Assembly (NCBI RefSeq): GCF_021631985.1
Contig: NZ_CP070225.1
Location: 6,944,001-7,008,000, forward strand
DNA length: 64,000 nucleotides
From: Sandaracinus amylolyticus
GTDB taxonomy: Bacteria > Myxococcota_A > Polyangia > Polyangiales > Sandaracinaceae
Direction of reading: 5' to 3'
Below the pieces are notes generated by a model. It saw nothing but the letters and a program-made list of their open reading frames with translations. It was not told where the DNA came from and ran no database searches. Below, one piece after another: positions 42,182-51,085 of this stretch. Within the stretch, counting starts at the first letter, position 1. Each line of letters opens with the position of its first letter. The translations under genes were made by a program, and so were the position numbers.

Positions 42182-43168
42182 ATGCGACGACACGTCGTGC
42201 TCGGGCTCGTGTCGGTGCTGGCGGTGACGGCGATCGCGGAGCGCGCGAGCGCGCAGGTCGTGTGGCGCGGTGATTTCGAGACCGGCGACACGTCGCAATT
42301 CAGCTTCCGACTCAACGAGATGGTGGAGGGGCGTCGCTACATCACGGTGCAGAGCGAGACCGTGGTGGAGGGAACGCGCGCAGCGCGCATCGAGCTGCAC
42401 GACGACGCGGTGTGGCCCAATGGGCTCAAGCGCGTGGAGCTGAGCCACGAGCCCCAAGCGGCGCGCACTGCAGAAGGCGCAGAGACGTATTTCGCGTGGA
42501 GCTTCTATTTCCCCGAGACGCTCTCGAGCGATCCCGCGCAGACGATCGGATATTGGGAGTCCGGCAGCAGCTTCAGACAGATGATGGCGTTCGATCTCGC
42601 GGGGACGACACTGACGTTCACCACGCGACAGCCGTCGAACGTCGAGCAGTGGCGCGGTGAGGGCGCGATCACGCCGGGCGAGTGGCACCGCATCGCGATG
42701 CACGTGCGCTGGTCGAAGGACGCGGCGATCGGGCGCGTGAGCGTGTGGCTCGACGGCGAGCCGGTGGTGACCGACGCGCCCGCGCGGACTCTGAACGACG
42801 ACAATCCGCACTTCGTGCAGATCGGACTGCTGCGCGGCGCGATCTCGTTCTCCGACGTGCCGGTGATCGTGATCGACGACGTCGTGGAGGGGAATTCGCT
42901 CGACGACGTGCGGCCGGGTGATCTGCCGGGCGAGATGCCCGATGCCGGCGTGATGCCGAGCGATGCGGGCACGGAAGTCGACGCGGGGCGTACGGACGCG
43001 AGCGAGCCCGATGCGTCGACGTCGGATGCCGACGCGGGGCGGATGTCGCGCGAGGACGAGATCGTCGGTGGCAGCTGCGCCGTGGGACGAAACGCGCGCG
43101 GTGACGCGCTCGGGCTCGCCGCCGTCGCGGCGTGGCTGCTGATGTTCGCGCGACGACGCGCGCGGTGA
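42182..43168 (+). CDS. polysaccharide lyase-like MYXO-CTERM protein
   Basis: A 328-residue exported protein; ggaggag upstream and a signal peptide ending RASAQ set the start at ATG 42182. The main domain (30-235) resembles the heparin lyase/alginate lyase-like jelly roll of polysaccharide lyase family 20-type proteins: VWRGDFETGDTSQF, TVVEGTRAARIELHDD, RVELSHEP, YFAWSFYFPE, GEWHRIAMHVRWSKD, GRVSVWLDGEPV. It then has an Asp/Ala/Gly-rich linker and a MYXO-CTERM-like end: GGSCAVG, a hydrophobic helix and a final RRRAR. The tail is expected to direct cell-surface anchoring or release. Substrate unknown. Confidence 0.87.
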   Translation: MRRHVVLGLVSVLAVTAIAERASAQVVWRGDFETGDTSQFSFRLNEMVEGRRYITVQSETVVEGTRAARIELHDDAVWPNGLKRVELSHEPQAARTAEGAETYFAWSFYFPETLSSDPAQTIGYWESGSSFRQMMAFDLAGTTLTFTTRQPSNVEQWRGEGAITPGEWHRIAMHVRWSKDAAIGRVSVWLDGEPVVTDAPARTLNDDNPHFVQIGLLRGAISFSDVPVIVIDDVVEGNSLDDVRPGDLPGEMPDAGVMPSDAGTEVDAGRTDASEPDASTSDADAGRMSREDEIVGGSCAVGRNARGDALGLAAVAAWLLMFARRRAR

Positions 43169-43870
43169 TCACGCGATGCGGATCCACGTCGCGACGCCGA
43201 CGGCGAGCACGTCGCCGTTCGTCGTCGCGAGCGCGGTGCCGCAGCGCGCTTTGCGCCCTTCGGTGCCGAGCGCCCAACCGACGATGACGTGCGGTCCGGG
43301 CCCGACCGGCGCGCGCACGTCGACCGCGAGCTCGCCGAGCAACATCGGCTGCACCGTGCCGCCGACGATCGCGAAGTAGCCGGGGCAGTCGAGCGCGGCC
43401 CACACGATCTCGGAGCGCAGCGCCGATCCCGCGAAGAGATCCGCGCTCGGCTCGAAGGGCGCGGCGACGATCCCGTCGGCGATCGCGCCCGCGAAGATGC
43501 GCAGTCCGTCGCCCACCGCGCGCGAAGGGCCGCAGACGAAGCAGGTCGGGAACACGTGATCGCGCGGATCACGCGCGACGTATCGAGCGCTCGCCTCGCG
43601 CGCGCGATCGAGCGTCGGGATCGCGGGCACCTCGACGTCGACGCTCGCGGGCACGCCGGTCGCGACGAGCGACTCCCCGTCGAGGAGACGCACGCCGTGG
43701 GTCGCCGCGTCGTCCTCCACGTGCATCGCGCGATCGAGCGGCGGCGGCTTGTGCAGGCGCACCCGTGAGGCACCGGCGATCGCGCGCGCGACGCAGCCAC
43801 ACGAGTACCCGCCGTTGCCGGAGTCGGGCGGACCATTGAAGCGCGGAGCGATGACCACGTCGGCGTGCAT
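43169..43870 (-). CDS. hot-dog thioesterase-like protein
   Basis: A 233-residue protein from ATG 43870 (MHADVVIAPRFNGPPDSGNG). The opening GGYSCG helix motif, plus the second HVFPTCFVCGPSRAVGDGLRI and the strand SEIVWAALDCPGYFAIVGG, match a double hot-dog, PaaI-like fold. Such proteins hydrolyse or bind acyl-thioesters. A CFVCG pair may be structural. Its stop codon directly abuts that of the lyase-like gene (TGATCA shared). It diverges from the kinase gene at 43949. Confidence 0.8.
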   Translation of the reverse strand: MHADVVIAPRFNGPPDSGNGGYSCGCVARAIAGASRVRLHKPPPLDRAMHVEDDAATHGVRLLDGESLVATGVPASVDVEVPAIPTLDRAREASARYVARDPRDHVFPTCFVCGPSRAVGDGLRIFAGAIADGIVAAPFEPSADLFAGSALRSEIVWAALDCPGYFAIVGGTVQPMLLGELAVDVRAPVGPGPHVIVGWALGTEGRKARCGTALATTNGDVLAVGVATWIRIA

Positions 43871-43948
43871 GACGAGAGCATGAGCGCGGCGTGAGCCACG
43901 CGCTCGGCGGCGTCGCTCGCGATCGCGGGCACTGGTATCGTCGGATCG

Positions 43949-46900
43949 GTGCGCGCTCCGATCGCGGTTGGTCCTTTCGTGGTCCACACGCCTCTCGGGT
44001 GCGGCGGCATGGGCGAGGTCTGGGCGGGCGCCCACGTCGCGCAGGGCGTGCCGATCGCGATGAAGATGTTGCGGGGCGAGCGCGCGCTGGCGCGGCCCTA
44101 CGTCTGGGCGTTCCGTCGCGAGGCCGAGCGGCTCGCAGCGCTCGATCACCCGGCGATCGTGACGATCTTCGACTACGGGACGCTGCCCGACGAGGTCGCC
44201 GCGGCGAGCCGAGGTGCGCTGGTCCCCGGGAGCCCGTACCTCGCGATGGAGCTCTGCGACGGCGGGGCGCTCGCCACGCGCGGTCGGCTCGCGTGGTCCG
44301 AGGTCGCGTGGGTGCTCCGGGTGTTGCTCGACGCACTCGCCCACGCGCACGCGCGCGGCGTGCTCCATCGCGACATCAAGCCGGCGAACGTGCTCGTGTC
44401 GAGCTCGGTGGATCCGTCGCGGCCCGGCATCGTGCTCAGCGACTTCGGGATCGCGTGCGCGCTCGACGCGGACGACGAGCCGGTGCGCTTCGATTTCGCG
44501 GGGACCCACGGATACATGGCGCCGGAGCAGGTGCGCGGTGACGTTCGTGAGTTCGGTCCGTGGACCGATCTCTTCGCGCTCGGCTGCTCGGCGTGGGCGC
44601 TGCTCGCGGGTCACGCGCCGTTCCGCGCCGCGCCCGCCGGCGAGGCTCGGCGCCCCGCGATCGAGCGCGATCTCCCGAGCTTGCCCGACGACGTGTCGGT
44701 GCCCCACGAGGCGCGCGCGTTCCTCGAGCAGCTCACACGTCGCGATCCGCGCGAGCGATTCCAGCGAGCGGCCGATGCGGCCTCGGCGCTCGAGTCGATC
44801 GCGAGCACCACACCCGCGGCGCTGCCGCGCCGCTTCCTCGATCCCCAGACCGCGCCCACCCTCGATTCGTTGCGCACGCGCGTCGCATCGACGTCGAGCC
44901 TGCCGACGCTCGAGATCACGTCGGTGCGCGATGCGGCGCCCGCGCGTGTCGCGGCCGCGGCTCCGGCGCTCGCCACCACGCCCACGTCGTGGCGCACCGC
45001 GCGCACGCCACCCGCGCGCATGCAGCTCCTCGGCGCCGGCCTCTCGCTCTACGGCGCGCGCGAAGTGCCGCTCGCCGATCGCGACGAGGAGCGCGATCGC
45101 CTCTGGCGCGCGCTCGTCGACGTCCAGACGCAGCGCCACGCTCGCGTGGTCGTGCTCCGGGGCCCCTCGGGCGTCGGGAAAACTCGACTGCTCCGATGGG
45201 TCCTGCATCGCGCCCACGAGCTCGGTGCGGGCACGACGTTGCTCGCGACCCACGCGCCCGAGCGCAGCGTGCGCGACGGATTCGCGCCCGCCCTCGCGCG
45301 CCATCTGCGGTGCGTCGGGCTCCCGGCCGACGCGCTGCGCGCGCGGATCGCGCGCTTGCTCGACACGTCGCCGGACCCGATGGAGATCGACGCGCTCTTC
45401 GCGCTCCTCGCGCCCTTCGCGTGTCCCGAGGGCGCGCCGCAGGGCACGTCACGCGACACCACGCTCCATGCGCTCCGCCGCGCGATCGCCCGTGAAGCGA
45501 GCGCGCGAGCGCTGGTGATCGGTCTCGACGATCTCCAGTGGGGCGACGACACGGTCCGCATCCTCCGAGCGCTGCGCGAGGGTGATTCGCTGCCGATGCT
45601 CGTCGTCGCCACGGTGCAGGACGAGGCGCCGCTCGTCGCGCCCGACACGCGCGCGGCGCTCGAAGCCCTCGAGCGAGATGCGATCTCGATCGCGCTCGGG
45701 CCGCTCGGTGCCGAGGATCATCTCCGGCTGATCGAGCAGCTGCTCCGTCTGGAGCCCGCGCTCGCACGGGAGCTCGCGCGCCGCACTGCGGGGAATCCTC
45801 TCTTCGCCGAGCAGCTCGTCGGCGACTGGGTGCGGCGCGGCGTGCTCGAGGTGCGCCCGGCGGGCCTCACGCTGCGCGAGGGCGTCGCGATCGAGCTGCC
45901 CGACGATCTGCACGCGGTGTGGATCGCGCGGGTCGAGCGGTTGCTCCACGATCGCTCGGATCACGACCGCGAAGCGCTCGAGCTCGCGGCGCTGCTCGGA
46001 CATCGTGTCGACGAGGACGAGTGGGCGCGCGCGTGCGCGTTCGCAGGGCTCGGATCTCCGCGCGAGCTCGGCGCGGCGCTCACGCGAGCGAGGTTGCTCG
46101 AGCGCGATCACGAGGGCGGCCTCTCGTTCGTGCACGGCATGCTGCGCGAGAGCGTGCTCCGCGCGTCGCGCGACGCGGGTCGACGCGACCGACAGGCGCG
46201 CACGATCGAGGTGCTGCTGCGCGGGCGGATCGCGCTGGGAACGCGCGATGCCGGCGAGCGTCTCGGGAGGCTCCTCGCCGAGCACGGCCGCGGTCTCGAG
46301 GCCGCGCCACTGCTCGTGAGCAGCGCCGACGCGCGGCGCGAGGCGTGCGAGCACGGGACGGCCCTCGCACTGCTCGACGAAGCGGAGATGGCCCTCGACG
46401 CGGCAGGAGTCGGCCCCGAGGACGTCGCGCGTGCCGCGGCATGGGTGGGGCGCGCGTCGGCGCTGCGCATGCTCGGCGACTACCCCGCGGCGATCGCCGC
46501 CGCCGAGCGCGTCCTCGCGCACCAGCGCGATCCCGCATGGACCGAGCACGTCCCGTGGGCGCGCTTGCGACGTGCCGAGGTCGTCGCGCGACAAGGGCGC
46601 ATGCACGTCGCAGATCCCGATCTCGCCGCCGCGGAAGCCGAGCTCGCGCGCCGCGGCGAGCTCGGTGGCGTCGCGCAGATCGCGTCGCTGCGGGCGTGGG
46701 CCGGCCTCTTCGCAGGAGATCTCGACGGCTCGCTCGCGGTGTTCGCGCGGCTGCGCGCGCTCCTCTCGGGCCCCGAAGCGCCTCCGCCGGGCCCGCTCCA
46801 CGTCGACTGGTCGATCGGGTTCGCGCACGTCGCGCGCGAAGAGCCCGAGCTCGCCGAGGCCGCGTTCGCGCGGGCAGACGAAGGCGCGCGGCGGCTCCGG

Positions 46901-47380
46901 AACCGGCTCGGGCTCGCGCACGCGTGCTGCGGCCGCGCGTCGATCGCACTGATGCGCGACGATCCGACGAAGGCCGTGGAGCTCGCGCGGGAGGCGCTGG
47001 CGCTCTACCCCGAGTCGTTCGGCGCGCAGGAGTCGCACTTCGCGCTGTTCAACCTCGGCGTCGCGTGGCGTCGCCTCGGTCGCCTCGACGACGCGCGCGC
47101 GGTGCTCGTCGACGGGATCTCGAGCCTCGTGCGCGGTCATCGCCCCGGCTTCGCATCGCGACTGCAGATCGCGCTCGCGGTGGTCGAGGCGCAGCGAGGC
47201 AGTTGGGACGATGCGCGCACGCAGCTCGACGCCGCGTCGGCGTTCGCGCGCGAGTACGGCGTGCGCGAGACGGTCCTGGCGCGCGAGCTCGAGCACCTCG
47301 TCCCGGTCGCCACGTCGGCGTCGCGAGACGATCTCGCGCGAGACGCGCGCGACCTGGCGCGACGGCTGCGGGCGCGCTGA
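43949..47380 (+). CDS. Ser/Thr kinase-AAA-type ATPase-TPR signalling protein
   Basis: An 1143-residue protein from GTG 43949. Kinase domain about 5-285: LGCGGMGEVW, Lys39, HRDIKPANV from 140, DFG 165-167, APE 191-193. A 90-residue Thr/Ala/Pro-rich linker precedes an ATPase with Walker A GPSGVGKT (405-412) and Walker B ALVIGLDDLQWGDD (near 530). About 500 residues of TPR-like helices follow (AEVVARQGRMHVADPDLAAAEA, LGRLDDARAVLVDGI). Same plan as 11565-15131, but with the longer linker. Cytosolic, with no membrane segment. It is followed after 49 nt by a radical SAM gene on the same strand. Confidence 0.93.
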   Translation: MRAPIAVGPFVVHTPLGCGGMGEVWAGAHVAQGVPIAMKMLRGERALARPYVWAFRREAERLAALDHPAIVTIFDYGTLPDEVAAASRGALVPGSPYLAMELCDGGALATRGRLAWSEVAWVLRVLLDALAHAHARGVLHRDIKPANVLVSSSVDPSRPGIVLSDFGIACALDADDEPVRFDFAGTHGYMAPEQVRGDVREFGPWTDLFALGCSAWALLAGHAPFRAAPAGEARRPAIERDLPSLPDDVSVPHEARAFLEQLTRRDPRERFQRAADAASALESIASTTPAALPRRFLDPQTAPTLDSLRTRVASTSSLPTLEITSVRDAAPARVAAAAPALATTPTSWRTARTPPARMQLLGAGLSLYGAREVPLADRDEERDRLWRALVDVQTQRHARVVVLRGPSGVGKTRLLRWVLHRAHELGAGTTLLATHAPERSVRDGFAPALARHLRCVGLPADALRARIARLLDTSPDPMEIDALFALLAPFACPEGAPQGTSRDTTLHALRRAIAREASARALVIGLDDLQWGDDTVRILRALREGDSLPMLVVATVQDEAPLVAPDTRAALEALERDAISIALGPLGAEDHLRLIEQLLRLEPALARELARRTAGNPLFAEQLVGDWVRRGVLEVRPAGLTLREGVAIELPDDLHAVWIARVERLLHDRSDHDREALELAALLGHRVDEDEWARACAFAGLGSPRELGAALTRARLLERDHEGGLSFVHGMLRESVLRASRDAGRRDRQARTIEVLLRGRIALGTRDAGERLGRLLAEHGRGLEAAPLLVSSADARREACEHGTALALLDEAEMALDAAGVGPEDVARAAAWVGRASALRMLGDYPAAIAAAERVLAHQRDPAWTEHVPWARLRRAEVVARQGRMHVADPDLAAAEAELARRGELGGVAQIASLRAWAGLFAGDLDGSLAVFARLRALLSGPEAPPPGPLHVDWSIGFAHVAREEPELAEAAFARADEGARRLRNRLGLAHACCGRASIALMRDDPTKAVELAREALALYPESFGAQESHFALFNLGVAWRRLGRLDDARAVLVDGISSLVRGHRPGFASRLQIALAVVEAQRGSWDDARTQLDAASAFAREYGVRETVLARELEHLVPVATSASRDDLARDARDLARRLRAR

Positions 47381-47429
47381 GCCGGCGCGCCGTGCTCCCA
47401 CGAGCACACGCTGCTACCTCTCGGCCCCG

Positions 47430-49091
47430 ATGTCGCCGCGCGTGCTGGTGGTCACGGGAGGGCTGGTCTCGGCCGAGGACACCGATCTGCTGGAGGCGCT
47501 GCGAAAACAGATCGCAGCGCTCCGGGGGTCGGAGGCGGTCTGGCTCGATCTGCAGATCAAGCTGCACGCTGCGGAGCGATTGCTCGCCGCGGATCGACAC
47601 CGTCGCTCGCGCGCGTTCCAGATCGCGCCCTATCGCGCGGCGGTCGAGCGCTTCGACGGGCATGCGCCGATCGGCGAGATCCCCGAGCTCACCGAGGTCG
47701 CGCTCGCGACGCTGCTCGAGCGCGAGGGCTTCGAGGTCGAGTGCACGACCTACTCGAAGCTCCACGCCGACGCAGCGCTTCGCGAGCGCCTGCTCGCGCG
47801 CACCGACGCGGTGTTCGCGTCGACGACGCTGCTCCACGATCGCGCCGAGATGGATCCGATGCTCGCGATGCTGAAGCGACCGCACAACAAGGTGGTCGCC
47901 GGCGGCGCGCTCGCGTCGATGCTCCACGCGACGTGGGACGGATCGAGCGCGATCGATCTGCTCGCGGTGGGCTACGGCGAGATGCTGGTGCCCGCGATCG
48001 CGCAGTGGCTGCGCACCGGTGAGCTCGTCGCGCCGGAGCGCGGGCGGCTCGAGGAGCGGGGCGGCACGCCGATCGTCTTCTCCGGCGTGCCCGAGGGGCG
48101 CGTGCTCGATGCGCTGCCTGCGCCCGACTGGCGCATTGCCGAAAGGGTGCACGGACGTCGATTCCGGATGGCGCACTACGAGTCGGTGCGTGGCTGTCCG
48201 TATCGATGTGCGTTCTGCAATTATCCGTATCTCTTCGACGACACGAAGTTCCGATATCGCAGCGCCGAGCGCATCGACGCGGACTGGGCCGCGCTCGAGG
48301 CGCAAGGCATCGAGTACGTCAGCTGTCTCGACAGTCTGTTCACGATGCCGCGCAAGCGATTGCAGGAGCTGTGTCGGCGCCTGATCGCGCGCGGCAGTCG
48401 GCTCAAATGGATCTGTTATGCGCGCGCCGACGATCTCTGTGATCTGCCGACTGCGCAGCTCATGAAGGACGCGGGCTGCGTGCAGGTCCAGATCGGGGTC
48501 GAGTCGGGCAGCGACGTGATCCTGAAGAACATGAACAAGGCGTGCACCGCCGACGAGAACCGGCGCGCGCTGATCAACTGTCGCAAGGTCGGGCTCACGT
48601 CGCTGGTGACGGTGATCGTCGGGTTCCCCGGCGAGACCCGCGAGACCGTCGACGAGACCTACGCGCTGCTCGCGAGCGCGCCGCCCGACGTGTTCTACGT
48701 CGTCGCGTTCTCGACGTGGGTCGAGGGCGTTCCGATCCTGAAGGACGAGACCAAGAAGAAGCACGGCCTGGTCACGCTGAGCGGGGTGCCCTCCCCTGCT
48801 CCGTACTGGCGTCATCCCGGCATGTCGTGCACCGAGGTCTCGCACGAGGTGAAGCGGCTCAACGAGAAGCTCATCGAGAGCCGCGTGGGGCTCGAGGGGT
48901 TCCTCTTCTATCGCGGCCTCCTGGGCTACGACCCCGCGGATCGTGAAGCGTTGCTCGACTTCCAGCGCGACGTGATGCGCGGACAGCCGATCCTGCGCGG
49001 CCTCGTGCGCGGGCTCGATGCATTCGTGCACCGCCAGCTGGTGCGCGACGTCGAGGCCCGCCTCGGCGCTGCGCGCGCGATGTCGGCCTGA
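47430..49091 (+). CDS. B12-binding-type radical SAM enzyme
   Basis: A 553-residue protein starting at ATG 47430. Residues about 80-200 resemble the cobalamin-binding Rossmann domain of B12-dependent radical SAM enzymes (LLEREGFEVECTTYS, ADAVFASTTL, VVAGGALASML, DLLAVGYGE). The [4Fe-4S] motif is CPYRCAFC (Cys256, Cys260, Cys263), followed by QGIEYVSCLDS and VQIGVESGS with VTVIVGFPGE. Many such proteins are methylases or tailoring enzymes; the substrate is not evident. The His ligand for cobalamin (DxHxxG) is not seen, so the cofactor is uncertain. It may be co-transcribed with the upstream kinase. Confidence 0.88.
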   Translation: MSPRVLVVTGGLVSAEDTDLLEALRKQIAALRGSEAVWLDLQIKLHAAERLLAADRHRRSRAFQIAPYRAAVERFDGHAPIGEIPELTEVALATLLEREGFEVECTTYSKLHADAALRERLLARTDAVFASTTLLHDRAEMDPMLAMLKRPHNKVVAGGALASMLHATWDGSSAIDLLAVGYGEMLVPAIAQWLRTGELVAPERGRLEERGGTPIVFSGVPEGRVLDALPAPDWRIAERVHGRRFRMAHYESVRGCPYRCAFCNYPYLFDDTKFRYRSAERIDADWAALEAQGIEYVSCLDSLFTMPRKRLQELCRRLIARGSRLKWICYARADDLCDLPTAQLMKDAGCVQVQIGVESGSDVILKNMNKACTADENRRALINCRKVGLTSLVTVIVGFPGETRETVDETYALLASAPPDVFYVVAFSTWVEGVPILKDETKKKHGLVTLSGVPSPAPYWRHPGMSCTEVSHEVKRLNEKLIESRVGLEGFLFYRGLLGYDPADREALLDFQRDVMRGQPILRGLVRGLDAFVHRQLVRDVEARLGAARAMSA

Positions 49092-49110
49092 TCGCTCGCG
49101 CTCACCACCC

Positions 49111-49393
49111 CCCTCGGTGGCCGCATGGTGTGCGGTCTTCGAGGGCGGCACGCTGCGCATGCAGGTGCTCTCGGTCGCGCACCTGCCGCCGCGCACCTCA
49201 CGTACGTCGATTGCGGCGCCGATCCGACGACCGGCGCGCTCGGCGGCACCGAGTGGGAGGACGAGACCGACTCCTGCGACGTGCACGCGCGCGCGATGAC
49301 GCTGCGCCTCGAGCCCGCCGACGAGGAGCGCGTGGACGGTCGGGGGAGACGCCGAGCGCGCCGCAGCAGCTCGAGGCGCAGCCCTCGCCGTGA
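49111..49393 (+). pseudogene. frameshifted gene remnant
   Basis: Strong coding signal switches frame twice. From 49111 it reads AAWCAVFEGGTLRMQVLSVA; from about 49194 another frame reads TYVDCGADPTTGALGGTEWE then DETDSCDVHARAMTLRLEPA; from about 49335 a third reads RSGETPSAPQQLEAQPSP and stops at 49391-49393. No start codon with ribosome site is seen. So this is the damaged 3' part of a gene or a sequence with two indel errors. It fills the 305-bp gap before the CBS gene. Original function unknown. Confidence 0.5.
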
Positions 49394-49396
49394 CGC

Positions 49397-49786
49397 TCAG
49401 AGCCGCTCGACGAGCAGTCGCAGCGCGTCGGTCGACGTGAAGATGCCGAGCAGTCGATCGTGCTCGTCGGTGATCAACACCGAGCCGAGCTTGTGCTCGT
49501 GCATGCGCGCGACCACCTCGCGCAGCGACGTCTCGGGCCGCGCGCAGTAGGGCTCGGGGCTCATCGCGTCCTCGACGCGCACGCGCTCGGCGTCGGCGAC
49601 CGACTCGACGAGCCGCACGTCGCGATCGCTGATCAGCCCGACGAGGCGCCCTCCTGCGAGCACCGGGAGGTGGCGGATCCCGTGCGCCCGCATGCGCTCG
49701 GCCGCCACGGAGATCGGCTGATCTCCACCGATCGTGTAGGGATGAGGGACCATGACCGAGCCGACCTGCGCCACGACTGCCTCCAC
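49397..49786 (-). CDS. two-CBS-domain protein
   Basis: A 129-residue protein from GTG 49786 (VEAVVAQVGSVMVPHPYTIG). It consists of two CBS motifs: ISVAAERMRAHGIRHLPVL-GGRLVGLISDRDV and LREVVARMHEHKLGSVLITDE-RLLGIFTSTDALRLL. Stand-alone CBS pairs bind adenosine nucleotides and often regulate partner proteins. No partner domain is fused. It is divergent from the VWA lipoprotein gene, with 54 bp between starts. Confidence 0.93.
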   Translation of the reverse strand: MEAVVAQVGSVMVPHPYTIGGDQPISVAAERMRAHGIRHLPVLAGGRLVGLISDRDVRLVESVADAERVRVEDAMSPEPYCARPETSLREVVARMHEHKLGSVLITDEHDRLLGIFTSTDALRLLVERL

Positions 49787-49840
49787 GTGATCGTCAGGTA
49801 CGCACGCTCGGAGCACGCGCCATGCGACGATGCGAGGACC

Positions 49841-51082
49841 GTGACGAGCCACTGCTACAGAATTCGTAGCGCACTGCTCGTGCTCGTGTGCATCGCGTGC
49901 ACCGAGTCGAGGGACGCGCCCGACGCGGGCCCATCGTGCGAAGGTGTCGTGTGCCGCGAGCGCGAGGTCTGCGAGCTCGGGGCGTGCCGCTGCGATCCCG
50001 CGCAGTCGACCACGACCGACGCGCTCGACCTCGTGCTGATGATGGACTCGTCGGGGTCGCTGGAGGCCGAGCAGACCCGCTTCGTCGCCGCGCTGCCGCG
50101 CTTCTTCCGCGCGCTCACGAGCGGCGATCACGACGAGGACGGCACGCCCGAGCACACGCCGGTGCGCTCGCTGCACGTCGGCGTGGTGACGAGCGACATG
50201 GGCAGCGCGGGCTTTCCGATCCCGACGTGCGGCACGGAATTCGGGGACGACGGGCGCTTCGTCCGCAGCGCGAGCGCGTCGCTCGGAGGATGTCCCGCGA
50301 CCTACCCCACGTTCTTCGAATTCGCCGCCGGCGACGACGTCTCGGCGCTGGCGAACGACGTGAGCTGCGTCGCGCAGACCGAGCACCTCGAGGGGTGCGG
50401 CTTCGAGCAACCGCTCGAGTCGGTGCTCAAGGCGCTGTCGCCCGCGGTGCCGACCGAGTGGACGGCCGAAGGGTTCGAGCCGCCGACGTTCCTCGACGGG
50501 ACGCTCGGGCACGGCGCGGGGATGCACGCCGGCTTCTCGCGGCGCGATGCGGTGCTGGCGATCCTGCTGCTCACCGACGAAGACGACTGCTCGGTGAGCG
50601 ACGTCGAGCTCTTCGATCAGACGAGCCCGCGCTACGGGGGCGAGCTCTCGTTCCGCTGCGTCGCTCACCAGAGCGCGCTGCACCCGTTCGCGCGTTACGT
50701 GGGCGGGCTCGCATCGCTGCGCCGTCATCCGGGGCGCGTCGTGCTCGGCGTGCTCGCGGGCATCCCGGCCGAGGTGATCCCGAGCGCGCCCGGCGAGCCC
50801 GAGGACTACGACTGGATCCTCACGCACCCCGACATGCAGTCGGCGATCGACGCGACCACCGGGCGCATCCGCCACTCGTGCGAGGACGCGGCGCTCGGCG
50901 CGACGCATCCGCCCGCGCGCATCGTGCAGGTCGCGCAGGGGCTCTCGTACTCCGGCGCACGCACGTTCGTGCGCACGATGTGCAGCGCCGAGGGCGCGCC
51001 GGCGGAGATCCACGTGCAGCCGGCGCTCGACGCGCTGCTCTTCGAAGTCGATCGTGCGATGGCGACGCCGACGTGCGACTGA
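49841..51082 (+). CDS. VWA-like secreted lipoprotein
   Basis: A 413-residue protein from GTG 49841. The lipobox is near residue 20 (VLVCIAC). A short cysteine-rich EGF-like stretch (CEGVVCREREVCELGACRC) precedes a von Willebrand A-like domain: DLVLMMDSSGSLEAEQ provides the DxSxS metal-ion site, LHVGVVTSDMG, and VLAILLLTDEDDCS supplies the other metal-binding Asp. Typical of myxobacterial surface lipoproteins with an adhesion-like fold. Function unknown. It converges with the helicase gene 3 nt away. Confidence 0.88.
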   Translation: MTSHCYRIRSALLVLVCIACTESRDAPDAGPSCEGVVCREREVCELGACRCDPAQSTTTDALDLVLMMDSSGSLEAEQTRFVAALPRFFRALTSGDHDEDGTPEHTPVRSLHVGVVTSDMGSAGFPIPTCGTEFGDDGRFVRSASASLGGCPATYPTFFEFAAGDDVSALANDVSCVAQTEHLEGCGFEQPLESVLKALSPAVPTEWTAEGFEPPTFLDGTLGHGAGMHAGFSRRDAVLAILLLTDEDDCSVSDVELFDQTSPRYGGELSFRCVAHQSALHPFARYVGGLASLRRHPGRVVLGVLAGIPAEVIPSAPGEPEDYDWILTHPDMQSAIDATTGRIRHSCEDAALGATHPPARIVQVAQGLSYSGARTFVRTMCSAEGAPAEIHVQPALDALLFEVDRAMATPTCD

Positions 51083-51085
51083 CCG

